A DNA stretch of 64,000 bases, from assembly GCA_963790525.1 (NCBI GenBank), contig CAWBOV010000002.1, forward strand, positions 124,001-188,000. The letters are read 5' to 3'. This document shows, piece after piece, positions 8,383-17,719 of this stretch. The notes under the pieces were generated by a model. It was not told the origin of the DNA. It searched no databases and saw nothing but the letters and a program-made list of their open reading frames with translations. Numbering within the stretch: the stretch's first letter is position 1; every line of letters starts with the position of its first letter. Both the position numbers and the translations under genes were made by a program. The stretch comes from CAWBOV01 sp963790525 (lineage in GTDB: Bacteria > Actinomycetota > Actinomycetes > Mycobacteriales > Jatrophihabitantaceae).

Positions 8383-9544
8383 TCAGGGCACCCGGTGCGG
8401 CGCCGGGATACCGGCGTAGCGCTGCACGAAGGTCAGGAACAGCTCCCGCGCGTCCCGGCCGCACCCCGCAGCTTCTGCGCTGCGCAGTCCCGCGTCCAGG
8501 TGCGCGGCCGCCCGCGCCGCCGCCTCGGGGATCGCCCGCGCGCCGAGCAGCGACTCGAGCGCCGCCACCGCTTCCCGGCCACCGACGTGGCGGCCCCCCG
8601 TCGCGGTGAGCAGCACCCCGTTCAGCGCGCCCCGGGCCACGTCCTGGGTGAGGTCGACGAGATCGTCGATCCGCCACATCGCCTCCCCCAGCAGGGTTCC
8701 TGTTCCCGGCGACGCCTCGACGGCTCCCGTCACGATGCTCTCGATGATCTGGAACGGCAGCACCGACGTCCTGCGCGACCACGTGATCGGTGAGTCTGCG
8801 GGTTCCGGCCCCGACTGGGCGTCGACCGACCGGCGTTCGGCCTCGATCGCGTCGGCGAGCTGGTCGGCGATCCGGTCGCGCACCGCCTCCTGCGGGTGGG
8901 CATCGCGCAGCAGGTCCAGGAAGGCGTCGACGATCCGGGCGATGAATGCCGCCGTCGGGTCTGCCGCCAGACGGGCCGTCAGCGCCGATGCCAGGCGCGC
9001 CGGCCGCACCCCGCGCGCCACGGCCGGAAGGTCGGCCGCAGCGATGACGTCGAGAAGGGCACGGCCGAGGGGCGGCGCACCGTCGCACAGCCCGTCGATC
9101 ATCCCGATCGCCAGGTTGAACAGCGCACCGAGCAGTTCGGTCGACTCCGGTGGGGCGGACGGCGGCGGACCCGGACGTCCCCGGCGCCAGCACGCGCGCG
9201 GTCACCGCGCCGAAGACGAGCGCGAGCTCGACCTTCCCCGCGGCCCGGCCGTCGTCGAACTCGACGCTGACGGATCCGGCGTGGGCGGAACCGGTCGCGG
9301 GCGCGACCAGGGTCTCGGGGTAGGCGCGGACGAGCACGCGCCCGAGCAGCACCGGCCCCCACCGGGATGCCTCGTCCCATCGGGCCGCCGCCTCGGAGTC
9401 GGGAACCAGCAGGCCGCGCGCGGCCAGTTCCCGCGTCAGGTCGCCACGCACGGCCGCGTCGACGTCGAGGCCCAGCTGTTCGGGAATCCGCACCGGTGCC
9501 GCCCCGCCGCCGGCCGGACCACCGCGCGCCGCCGGGGCGGTCAC
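8383..9544 (-). pseudogene. Frameshifted gene, terpenoid (class 1 isoprenoid) synthase-like
   Basis: The protein starts at a GTG overlapping the stop of the upstream membrane gene (GTGA). It reads VRIPEQLGLDVDAAVRGDL through KVELALVFGAVTARVL. The frame then shifts by one extra base near 9150-9190 and continues as PPESTELLGALFNLAIG to the end at 8383. The total span is 3n+1. The joined product would be ~387 residues and helical. The segment GEAMWRIDDLVDLTQDVARG resembles the Asp-rich DDxxD motif of class 1 isoprenoid enzymes, with a conserved-looking N in GALNGVLL. Identification is tentative. The shift may be a sequence error. Confidence 0.5.
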
Positions 9545-9855
9545 AGCAGGCGCTGCCAGACCCACGGGTAGAGCGTGTAGGCGATCCACAGCCCGAAGAA
9601 CGCGACCCACCCGGCGAGTACGGCGTAGGTCCACTGGAAGATCGCCGGGTACTCCTCGGTGTTGCGGCAGTAGAGCGGATTCGTCCCCTGGGCCAGGCAG
9701 GCCTGCAGGCTCCGGGCGTCGGCGTCGGCGAGATGGGCACGGAGCACGAGGCAGCACGCCAGCCCGGCCGCGGCCGAGAGCCAGATGGCCCAGCCGTCCC
9801 AGCAGCGCCCGGCCTGCTGCGCCGGCACCGAGGTCACCACGTCCGCCGTGATCAC
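9541..9855 (-). CDS. Small membrane protein, two transmembrane segments
   Basis: A 104-residue protein with two hydrophobic segments, WAIWLSAAAGLACCLVL (about 23-39) and FQWTYAVLAGWVAFFGLWIAY (about 73-93). A cysteine-containing loop (ACLAQGTNPLYC) lies between them. I do not recognise the family. It overlaps the downstream isoprenoid-synthase-like gene by 4 nt, so the two products are probably made together and may interact at the membrane. The GTG start is the first in frame; a later GTG at about residue 6 is possible. Confidence 0.6.
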   Translation of the reverse strand: MITADVVTSVPAQQAGRCWDGWAIWLSAAAGLACCLVLRAHLADADARSLQACLAQGTNPLYCRNTEEYPAIFQWTYAVLAGWVAFFGLWIAYTLYPWVWQRLL

Positions 9856-9906
9856 CAGGTCAGGGTAACGCCGCGGATGTCAGAGGTGGCTGCCACAGTG
9901 ACAGCC

Positions 9907-10278
9907 ATGGTCCTCCTTCAATTCCCCGTCCTGGGCGTCGACGACCTGGATCGCGCGGTCCGGTTCTGGAGCAGCCTGCTGGGCTACGTCGCCCGGCCCG
10001 GCCATCACACCGACAGGTGGTGCACGCTCGATCCCGCCGGCGGCGGCGGGGCGTCGCTCGCGCTGCAGCTGAGCACCACCCCGGTCCAGGATCACCCCCG
10101 CATGCACCTGGACCTCGGTGTGCACGGCGTGCGCGAGCAGCAGGAGACAGCGGATCGGGTGTGTGCCCTCGGTGGTTCGCGCGTCGACTGGGACAGCTGG
10201 CCGGAGGATCCCGACTTCATCGTGGTCGCCGACACCGAGGGCAACCGGTTCTGTCTGGTCGACCTCGACCACGGTTAG
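9907..10278 (+). CDS. VOC superfamily (glyoxalase-like) protein
   Basis: A 123-residue single-module VOC protein: LQFPVLGVDDLDRAVRFWSSLLGY at the N-terminus and FIVVADTEGNRFCLVDLD at the C-terminus, the usual start and end of the fold. HPRMHLDLGV in the middle supplies a possible metal-ligand histidine. The ligand is unknown. It is divergent from the membrane protein gene and convergent with the ammonia-lyase homologue. Confidence 0.75.
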   Translation: MVLLQFPVLGVDDLDRAVRFWSSLLGYVARPGHHTDRWCTLDPAGGGGASLALQLSTTPVQDHPRMHLDLGVHGVREQQETADRVCALGGSRVDWDSWPEDPDFIVVADTEGNRFCLVDLDHG

Positions 10279-10317
10279 TCGGGTCCGACCTCGGCCCGCC
10301 GGACGCGGTTCCGCGAA

Positions 10318-11862
10318 CTAGCCGGCGGCGTCGTCGAGCGGGACGTCGTCGAGCAGGTCATCGGCGAGCAGCCTGCGCAGCGCCTCGACGTCCACGCCGA
10401 AGCGGCGATCTCCGACGACGGCCGGGACGACCCGTCGCACCGCGGCCAGCGTCCGCGCGAGCGGCTCACCGACCGGACGTGCCGCGAGCGCCACCGCCTG
10501 GGCGGCGACGAGCAGTTCGGCGGCCAGCACCTCCCGCGCTCCCGCGAGCGCGGTCGCGGCGTTCTGGGCCGCCTCCCAGGAGAAGCTCTGCACGTCCTCC
10601 TGGCCGAAGGATGTCTCGACGGCGCCGACCACGGAGGACACCGCCGTGCGCCGCAGCTGGTGCACGATCCCGGCAGAGCGCTTGTGGACCGCGATGAGGC
10701 CGGTCTCCGGCCCCGGCCGGGCGGCGAGCTGCGCGGGAAGTCCGGTCACCGTCGCATCGAGCAGCCGGTGCGTGCGGGCGGCGGAGACCTCGGCGGCATG
10801 CACGAGCGCCACGCTGACCGAGTCCAGGCAGGCGGCGAGGTCGAGGCCGTGGAATCCGGCGGTGCCGAGGAAGCGCCCGTCCACGAACGCCGGCGAGTCT
10901 CCGATACCCGACAGCGACCGCTCCACCGCGGCTCCGGCCGCGGCGGCGCACCGGGCCAGATGCGCCAGCACCACGCCGGCGACCCGGAAGGACACCGGTG
11001 CCTGCAGGGCGCGCGCCTCGTGCGGTGTGCCGGCCAGCCGCGCGAGCAACGCGCGGTCCATTCCGGCGAGCTCGGCGTCCCCCCGCGCCAATTCGACGCG
11101 GTAAGGGTCCAGCGGTGCGCGCGCGGCCGCGATGCCCAGGGCCGCGACCGTGACCGACTGCCGCAGGAGGATCCGGACCTCGTCGAGCAGCAGGATCGCC
11201 TGGGCGGTGGTGCCGGGAACGCCCTGCAGCAGCGCGATCCCCTCCTTTACGCCGAGGGCGTACGGCGCGAGCCCGCTGCCGGCGAGCGCCGCAGCCGCAT
11301 CGACCTCGCCACCGACCTCGCCGCCGTCCTCGCTGCCGTCCGTGCCGTTGCCGCCGAGAACCGAGCCGATGCCGGTCAACGGGCCGAAGGCGTGCGCCAG
11401 CGGGATGATCTCCCCCGCGCTGCCGTATCCCGACCGCGGCACGGCGGGGACGACGTCGGCGTTGAGCAGCTCGACGAGCCCCGCGGCCAGCTCGGCCGAC
11501 ACCCCGGCGGCGCCGTCCAGGAAGCCGCGCAGGCGGACCGCGAGCAGCGCCCGGGCCTGATCGCGTCGCAGCCACGGTGGCCCTCCGACGGCACGCGCCA
11601 GGAGCAGGTTGCGCTGATGGCCGGCGAGTTCGGGCTCGCTGAGGCGGACCGAGCTCTGCGCTCCCATCCCGGTGTTCACCCCGTAGACCGGCTCACCGCC
11701 GGCCAGCACCGCGAGGGCCCGGGTCCGGTCGCGCGCCACCGCGGCGAGCAGGTCGTCGGCGAGCACGACCGTGCGTCCCCGTGCGATCGCGGCGATGGCG
11801 GCCCGGTCGAGGTCCTCGGGTCGGCCGATCACGAGGGCCGGCGCCGGTTGCCCGTGCGTCAT
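10318..11862 (-). CDS. Aromatic amino acid ammonia-lyase (HutH/PAL) homologue with altered MIO triad
   Basis: A 514-residue member of the histidine/phenylalanine ammonia-lyase superfamily. Recognisable blocks are VYGVNTGMG (catalytic Tyr region, ~63-71), GEIIPLAHAFGPLTG, KEGIALLQG, SFRVAGV (conserved Arg), GFHGLDLA and GQEDVQSFS. The cofactor-forming tripeptide is normally Ala-Ser-Gly (GASGDLAPLAH). Here the aligned block is GSAGEIIPLAH, so Ser-Ala-Gly replaces it and the key Ser is Ala. The usual NGT motif is also changed (QGVPGTT). The enzyme may therefore lack the MIO electrophile and do different chemistry, or be inactive. Its ATG overlaps the stop of the cyclodeaminase homologue (ATGA). 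Confidence 0.75.
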   Translation of the reverse strand: MTHGQPAPALVIGRPEDLDRAAIAAIARGRTVVLADDLLAAVARDRTRALAVLAGGEPVYGVNTGMGAQSSVRLSEPELAGHQRNLLLARAVGGPPWLRRDQARALLAVRLRGFLDGAAGVSAELAAGLVELLNADVVPAVPRSGYGSAGEIIPLAHAFGPLTGIGSVLGGNGTDGSEDGGEVGGEVDAAAALAGSGLAPYALGVKEGIALLQGVPGTTAQAILLLDEVRILLRQSVTVAALGIAAARAPLDPYRVELARGDAELAGMDRALLARLAGTPHEARALQAPVSFRVAGVVLAHLARCAAAAGAAVERSLSGIGDSPAFVDGRFLGTAGFHGLDLAACLDSVSVALVHAAEVSAARTHRLLDATVTGLPAQLAARPGPETGLIAVHKRSAGIVHQLRRTAVSSVVGAVETSFGQEDVQSFSWEAAQNAATALAGAREVLAAELLVAAQAVALAARPVGEPLARTLAAVRRVVPAVVGDRRFGVDVEALRRLLADDLLDDVPLDDAAG

Positions 11863-12877
11863 CGGTACCGCAGCATCGTGCCGACGTCCAGCGCCTCGGC
11901 CCGCGTCAGCAGCAGGTGGGCCACCGCGACGTCGAGGATGGACAACCCGCGGTGCCACAGCAGGATTCGCTCCTCGGCGGACTCGCGGCCCGGCTTCTGC
12001 CCGGCGACGATCTGGCCGAGCTCGGCGTACAGGGAGGACTGCGTGAGCCGGCCGGTGTCGACGTGGCGCCGCAGCGAACCGAACCGACCCGACGCCGATT
12101 CGCGCCAGTCGTCGACCACGACCTTGTCCATGACATCGAGCAGGTCGAGCTCGACCGCGCTGACCGTGCCGTACGGGACGACGAAGCTGCCCGGCTTGAC
12201 GGCGGCCGTGCGCAGCAACGGTTCCGGCGTCACCAGGCGCGACGCCTCGACGAGGATGTCCGCGCCGTCGAAGGCCTCCTCCGCGGTGCCGACGACGCGC
12301 ACCGGCGTCGTCGGTCAGCGTCCGCAGCTGCTCGCCGAAGGCCTCCCGGGACTCCGCCCGCTTGCTGGTCACCCGGATCTCGTCCAGGTCGAAGAGCTCG
12401 TCGAGCATGGTCACGTTCGACAAGCGCGGTGCCCCGGGCGCCGACGTGGCCGAGAATCCTGGCGTCGGGGCGGGCGAGGTACTTCGCCCCGACAGCGGTC
12501 ATCGCGCCGGTCCGCGCCTCGGTGATCGTCGTCGCGTCGAGGACGGCCAGCGGGGCCCCGTTCGTCGGGTCGTACAGCGTGATCATCGCCAGCTCGCTGG
12601 GCAGCCCCTGCAGGTAGTTGGGCACGAAGTCACCGACCACCTTCACGCCGCTGACGCCGTGCGCGCCGAGGGTCGAGACGTGGCCCCGCAGCACGTTGAA
12701 ATGACCCGCGCCGCCGTTGTCGGGCACGAGATGGGTCCGCGGCTCGAACACGGTGTGCCCCCGCCCGTGCTCGGCGACGACGTGTTCCACCGCGGCGATG
12801 ATCTCCGCGCGGGTCACTCCGAGGGAGTCGACGTCGGGGCCTGAGACGAACCGCAGCCAGAGTTCGCTGCCTGCCAT
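11859..12877 (-). pseudogene. Ornithine cyclodeaminase/mu-crystallin family protein, two apparent frameshifts
   Basis: The start ATG at 12877 follows GAGAGGAC. The N-terminal half holds substrate and dimer elements (RTHLVPDNGGAGHFNVLRG, GVSGVKVVGDF with the conserved Lys). Next comes TTITEARTGAMTAVGAKYLA, the junction to the Rossmann domain. One extra base near 12420 joins GARGTAL to SNVTMLDELFDL. A second near 12303 joins LRTLTDDA to VRVVGTAEEAFDGADILVEAS. The joined protein is ~338 residues, normal for the family, whose members use NAD(P) to form cyclic amino acids or oxidise or reduce amino acids. Every motif is intact once reframed, so sequence error is likely. It is coupled to the ammonia-lyase homologue. 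Confidence 0.75.
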
Positions 12878-12963
12878 GCCCGTCCTCTCGTGCGCCGACC
12901 CGTCCGCCATCCGGCGTCACGCTACGCTGCGCCACGACGACCCAGAGGTGGAGGTACGTACCC

Positions 12964-14085
12964 ATGTCGACCGCCGAATCCCTGCAGGAGCTGGTGGGAG
13001 TCGAGTTCCCGCTGTTCGCCTTCAGCCACTGCCGCGACGTCGTCGCCGCCGTCAGCCGCGCGGGCGGGTTCGGCGTGCTCGGCGGCAGCGGGTTCACTCC
13101 CGAGTCGCTCGAGCAGGAACTGGCCTGGCTGGACGCCAACGTCCACGGCAAGCCCTACGGCGTGGACATCCTGGTCCCCGAGCATCAGCTCGTCACGTCG
13201 GGCACGACCATCGACGAGCTGTACGACCTGATCCCGGCGGCGCACCGGGACTTCGTCGCCGGCATACTCGCCACCCATGGCGTGACGCAGCCCGAGCCGG
13301 TGACCGCACTTCCGGGGCTGGTCAGCGAGGTCAGCGAGTCGCTGCTCGACGTCGCGTTCTCGCACCCGATCCGGCTGATCGCCAACGCCCTCGGCATAGC
13401 GCCGAAGTCGATGATCGAGCGCGGGCAGCGTCACGGGGTCCCCGTCGCCGCCCTGGTCGGGGCGAAGGAGCACGCCCTGCGCCAGGTGGCGGCCGGCGTG
13501 GACGTCCTCGTCGCGCAGGGCGGCGAGGCCGGCGGGCACTGCGGGGAGGTGTCGACCCTCGTGCTGGTACCCGAGGTCATCGCCGCCGTCCGTCCCGTCC
13601 GCGACGTCCCCGTCCTGGCTGCGGGCGGGATCATGACCGGGCGGCAGATGGCGGCCGCGATGGCGATGGGTGCCGCCGGGGCGTGGACGGGTTCGGTGTG
13701 GCTGGCCACGACGGAGTCCGAGACGACCGAGGTCTTCCGGGAGAAGATGGTCGCCGCGTCCTCGCGGGACACCGTCCGGTCGGCGTTCCGCACGGGCAAG
13801 CCGAGCCGCCAGCTGCGCTCGGAGTGGCACGAGCTCTGGGAGGGCCCGGACGGACCCGGTGCGCTGCCGATGCCGATCATGAGCCTGCTCAGCGAACCCG
13901 CCCTCGGCGCGATCGCCCGAGCGGCCGAGGCGGGCAACAGCCAGGCCGCGGACCTGGTCACCTACTGGGTGGGGCAGGGCGTGGGCCTGGTGGATCGCGT
14001 CCGGTCCTGCCGCCAGGTCGTGGAGGAGTTCATGAGCGGCTGCGCCGACGCAACGGCCGACCTGCAGGCCCGCTTCGGCGGCTGA
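12964..14085 (+). CDS. Nitronate monooxygenase / NAD(P)H-dependent flavin oxidoreductase (2-nitropropane dioxygenase family)
   Basis: A 373-residue FMN-dependent TIM-barrel protein. The N-terminus VGVEFPLFAFSHCRDVVAAVSRAGGFGVLGG, the central GVDVLVAQGGEAGGHCGEVSTLVLVP and DVPVLAAGGIMTGRQMAAAMAMGA are the flavin-phosphate and catalytic-His blocks of the family. Members oxidise alkyl nitronates or act as flavin reductases. The His in GGEAGGH is present. An ATG after AGAGGTGGAGG sets the start. It is divergent from the cyclodeaminase/ammonia-lyase pair. Confidence 0.8.
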   Translation: MSTAESLQELVGVEFPLFAFSHCRDVVAAVSRAGGFGVLGGSGFTPESLEQELAWLDANVHGKPYGVDILVPEHQLVTSGTTIDELYDLIPAAHRDFVAGILATHGVTQPEPVTALPGLVSEVSESLLDVAFSHPIRLIANALGIAPKSMIERGQRHGVPVAALVGAKEHALRQVAAGVDVLVAQGGEAGGHCGEVSTLVLVPEVIAAVRPVRDVPVLAAGGIMTGRQMAAAMAMGAAGAWTGSVWLATTESETTEVFREKMVAASSRDTVRSAFRTGKPSRQLRSEWHELWEGPDGPGALPMPIMSLLSEPALGAIARAAEAGNSQAADLVTYWVGQGVGLVDRVRSCRQVVEEFMSGCADATADLQARFGG

Positions 14086-14156
14086 TCGGCCGTGGGCGCA
14101 GGCCCGCGTCGCGAAACCCCGTTGACGCGGCCCGCGCCGGTGGGTCACCGTGAGTC

Positions 14157-15479
14157 GTGCGCGTTGCCGTCATCGGTGCCGGGCCGGCGGGTCTGCTGAT
14201 CGGCACCGGCCTGGCCCGGCGCGGCCACGACGTCGTGCTGGTCGATCGCGACCCCGGACCGCAGCAGGACGGGAGCTGGGCACGACGCGGGGTGATGCAG
14301 TTCGAGCACGCCCACTCCTTCCGCGCGCAGGTGGCCGACGCCCTGCAGCAGGAGATGCCCGCGGCCTACGCGGCGTGGCTCGAGGACGGCGCCGAGCCGG
14401 TGACGATGGAGTGGGACGGCGCCGAACGGCTGATCGGCGTCCGGTCGCGCCGCTCGACCTTCGAGCGGGCGGTGCGCTCGGTCGCCGCCGCGGACGGTGG
14501 CCTGACGATCCGGCACGCGCAGGTCGACGGGGTGCGCACCACGCGCGGCCGCGCCACGGGCCTGCTGGTCGGCGGCGCCACCCTGGAGGCCGACCTCGTC
14601 ATCGACGCGTCGGGCCGGTCCGGGCGCGTGACGCGGTCCCTCGTCCCGGCGCCGACCCTCGGTGGGGACTGCGGCATCGCCTACGTCGACCGGCAGTACC
14701 GCCTGCATCCGGGCGCACCCGCGGGGCCGTTGACGAACCCGATCGCGCTGCAGGAGGAGTACGACGGCTACCTGATCCTCGTGTTCCCGCACGAGCACGG
14801 GATCTTCTCCGCGGTGATCGTCAGATCGACCGCCGACCGGGACCTGCTCCAGCTGCGCCACGAGGCCGCCTACGACGCTGCCGCGCGGGCCGTCCCGGCG
14901 CTGGCGGAGTGGACCGATCCCGACCGCTCGGCCCCGATCGGACCGGTGCTGCCGGGCGGCACATTGATGAATGTCTACCGGTCGCAGTTCGCCCCGAACG
15001 GCGACCCCGTCCTGGCCGGGCTGGTGCTCCTCGGCGACGCGGTGTGCACCACGACCCCCAACTTCGGACGGGGCGTGGCCACGACGACGATGCAGTGCAC
15101 CGAGCTGCTGCGCCTGCTGGACGCGAGCGGTCAGCGCCTCGACGGCGTGGTCGAGGAGTTCGGCGCGTGGTGCGACACCGCGATGAGACCGTGGGTCGCC
15201 GACCACATCGTCATGGACGACGCCCTGCGCAGTCGGTGGGACGGCAACGACGTCGACCTGGACGCTCCGCTGCCCTCGGACCTGATCCTGCGGGCGGCCG
15301 AGGTCGACCCGGCCATCATGCGCGCCGCGGGTCCCTACCTGTCGATGACGGGCGGCCCGGAGACGTTGCGCACCGTGGAGGAGCTCGCCCGAACCGTGTA
15401 CGAGTCGGGGTGGCGCCCTTCCCCCGCGCCCGGACCGAGCCGCGCCGACCTCGCCGAGCTGGCCCGGCAGGCGTGCTGA
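14157..15479 (+). CDS. FAD-dependent monooxygenase/oxidoreductase
   Basis: A 440-residue flavoprotein of the PHBH/geranylgeranyl reductase type. The dinucleotide-binding motif VAVIGAGPAGLLIGTGLARRG is at the start. A second FAD motif is LVLLGDAVCTTTPNFGRGVATTTMQC (about 295-320, GD block), and RSTFERAVR is the middle helix. The loop ARRGVMQFEHAHSFR places a histidine near the flavin. The substrate is unknown. It begins with GTG ~70 nt after the nitronate monooxygenase gene and may share its transcript. Confidence 0.75.
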   Translation: MRVAVIGAGPAGLLIGTGLARRGHDVVLVDRDPGPQQDGSWARRGVMQFEHAHSFRAQVADALQQEMPAAYAAWLEDGAEPVTMEWDGAERLIGVRSRRSTFERAVRSVAAADGGLTIRHAQVDGVRTTRGRATGLLVGGATLEADLVIDASGRSGRVTRSLVPAPTLGGDCGIAYVDRQYRLHPGAPAGPLTNPIALQEEYDGYLILVFPHEHGIFSAVIVRSTADRDLLQLRHEAAYDAAARAVPALAEWTDPDRSAPIGPVLPGGTLMNVYRSQFAPNGDPVLAGLVLLGDAVCTTTPNFGRGVATTTMQCTELLRLLDASGQRLDGVVEEFGAWCDTAMRPWVADHIVMDDALRSRWDGNDVDLDAPLPSDLILRAAEVDPAIMRAAGPYLSMTGGPETLRTVEELARTVYESGWRPSPAPGPSRADLAELARQAC

Positions 15480-15570
15480 ACCCTTGTCAGCTCACCGGCA
15501 TCGGGTGTCGAATGCCTTACAGGCCAGCGGATGAGACCGCCGCGCCGAGGACACGAGGTGGTGAGGGGCG

Positions 15571-17683
15571 TTGAGCAAGCCGGCGACCGCGACCCGACCG
15601 TCCGCCGGCGGGCCGTCGCCCCGCGGCCAGCACGCGCGCGCGCCGGTCGCACCGGCCACCCGGCCGGCCGACGTGCGCAACGTCGCCGTCGTCGGGCACA
15701 GCGGCGTCGGCAAGACGACTCTCGTGGAGCACCTGCTGGCCGTGGCCGGCGCGATCGGCCGCCCCGGCTCGGTGGAGGACGGGACGACGACGTCCGACAG
15801 CGACCCGGTGGAGGCCGCCCAGCAGCGGTCGGTGTTCCTGTCCGCGTGCCCGCTGTCGTGGAAGGACGCCGTGGTCACCCTGCTCGACACACCGGGATTC
15901 GGCGACTTCGTCGGTGAGCTGCGGGCAGGGCTGCGGGCGGCGGACGCGGCGCTGTTCGTCGTCTCGGCCGCCGACCCACCCGACGAGACGACGCTCGCGC
16001 TGTGGGAGGAGTGCGCCGCGCTGGACGTCCCGCGGGCGCTCGTGGTGAACCGCCTCGACACGCCCCGCGCCGACCTCGCCGCGGCCATGCAGTCCTGCCG
16101 CGATTCGTTCGGCACCATCGCGGGCAACGCGGTGGTGCTGATGGCCGAGCCGGACGCGTCGAACTCCGCGCTCGTGAGCGTGCTCGACGGCGGGTCGGAC
16201 GGCGCCCGCGACGCCCTCATCGAAGCGGTGATCGCCGAGAGCGAGGACGAGGCGCTGCTGGAGGACTACCTGTCCGGTGCGGAGCTCGATCCGTCCGTCC
16301 TGCTGGCCGACCTGCACACCGCGGTCGGCCGCGGCCACCTGCACCCGGTGATGCCCGTCTGTGCCCTCACCGACCTGGGACTGCGAGAGCTCCTGGACCT
16401 GATCGTCGACGGCTTCCCGAGCCCGGACGAGCGCACGCCACCGCGCGCGTGGACGCCGGCGGGCGGGGCAGGCCCCGAGCTGAGCTGCGATCCGTCCGGT
16501 CCGCTGGCCGCGGAGGTGGTGCGGACCTGGGCCGATCCGTACGTGGGGCGCGTGTCCCTGGTGCGGATCTTCTCCGGCACGCTGGACGAGCGACACCGCC
16601 ATCCACGTGACCGGGCGCAGCGAGCACCAGTGGGGCCGCCCCGACCACGACTCCGACGAGAAACCGGCCGGGCTGCTGAGCACCTGCCTGGCGCCCGTCG
16701 AGCGGGTCGTCGCCGGCAATCTGTGCGTGGTGACGCGGCTGTCCGGCGCCGAGACAGGGGACACGCTCTGCGACCAGGCGGCCCCGCTCGTGCTGCTGCC
16801 ATGGGAGCTGCCGCCGCCGCTGCTGCCCGTCGCGATCGCCGCGGCCACCCGCAACGACGAGGATCACCTGGCCAAGGCGCTGAGCCGGCTGGTGGCGTCT
16901 GATCCGACCGTGCACGTCGACCGCAACGCCACGACCGGCCAGCTCGTGCTGTGGTGCCTGGGCGAGGCGCACGCCGACGTCGTGCTGTCGCGGCTGCGAT
17001 CGGCCGGGGCCGACGTGGTCGTCGAGCCGGTGCGGGTGGCGGTGCAGGCCACGTTCGCACAGGCCGCCGAGGGGCACGGCCGCCAGGTGAAGCAGTCCGG
17101 TGGTCACGGCCAGTACGCCGTCTGCACGATCACCGTCGAACCGCTGCCGCGCGGATCGGGGATCACCTTCGTGGACCGGATCGTCGGCGGCGCCGTGCCG
17201 CACCAGTACATCCCGTCCGTGGAGAAGGGCGTCCGCGCCCAGCTGGCCCAGGGACTGGCCGCCGGGGTACCCGTCGTCGACGTGCAAGTGACCCTCCTGG
17301 ACGGCAAGGCCCACAGCGTGGACTCCTCCGACGCCGCCTTCCAGCTCGCCGGGTCCCTCGCGGTGAAGGACGCGGCGGCGCGCGCGGGACTGCAGGTGCT
17401 CGAACCGATCGACGAGGTCGCCATCGTGGTGGGCGACGACCACATCGGCGCCATCATTTCCGATCTGTCCGGGCGCAGGGGCCGGGTCACCGGCACCGAA
17501 CAGGTGGAGTCCGATCGTCCCGGCAGCCGGAGCCTCATCCGCGCGGAGGTGCCCGCCGCCGAACTCGTGCGTTATGCCGCGGTCCTGCGCGCCCTGACCG
17601 GCGGTGCCGGGACGTTCACCCGCTCCTACCTGCGCCACGACCCCGCCCCCGACAGCGTCGCCGCCGCGCTGCTCGCGAACTGA
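15571..17683 (+). pseudogene. fusA2: EF-G-like translational GTPase (FusA2 type), apparent frameshift
   Basis: Joined length ~704 residues, as in actinobacterial EF-G2 proteins. The TTG start is inferred. G1 is GHSGVGKTTLVEHLL, G3 is DTPGFGDFVGE and G4 is NRLD. Canonical EF-G has DTPGHVDF, so the catalytic His is Phe here, as seen in this subfamily. Domains III-V follow (HADVVLSRLRSAG, KQSGGHGQYAVC, then the VTGTEQVE C-terminal fold). At about 16588-16592 one extra base breaks the frame between FSGTLDE and DTAIHVTGRSEHQW; the span is 3n+1. Domain order is otherwise complete, so a base-call error is likely. A weak GTPase with a role in ribosome handling is inferred. Confidence 0.8.
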
Positions 17684-17719
17684 TCCGGCTCCCGAACTGG
17701 CTGACTCCCAGGGGACGGC

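Noticed and set aside
7253..9757. Very long minus-strand reading frame across the borosin-like genes
   Set aside because: Its translation is Arg/Pro/Gly-rich nonsense opposite two well-supported genes; only the 9180-9544 portion matches a real protein.
14150..15574. Second reading frame overlapping the FAD monooxygenase gene
   Set aside because: Arg-rich shadow of the 14157-15479 gene with no recognisable motif.
16580..16600. Programmed +1 frameshift in the EF-G-like gene
   Set aside because: No slippery site or shared stimulatory element; six unrelated genes show the same event type, favouring sequence error.
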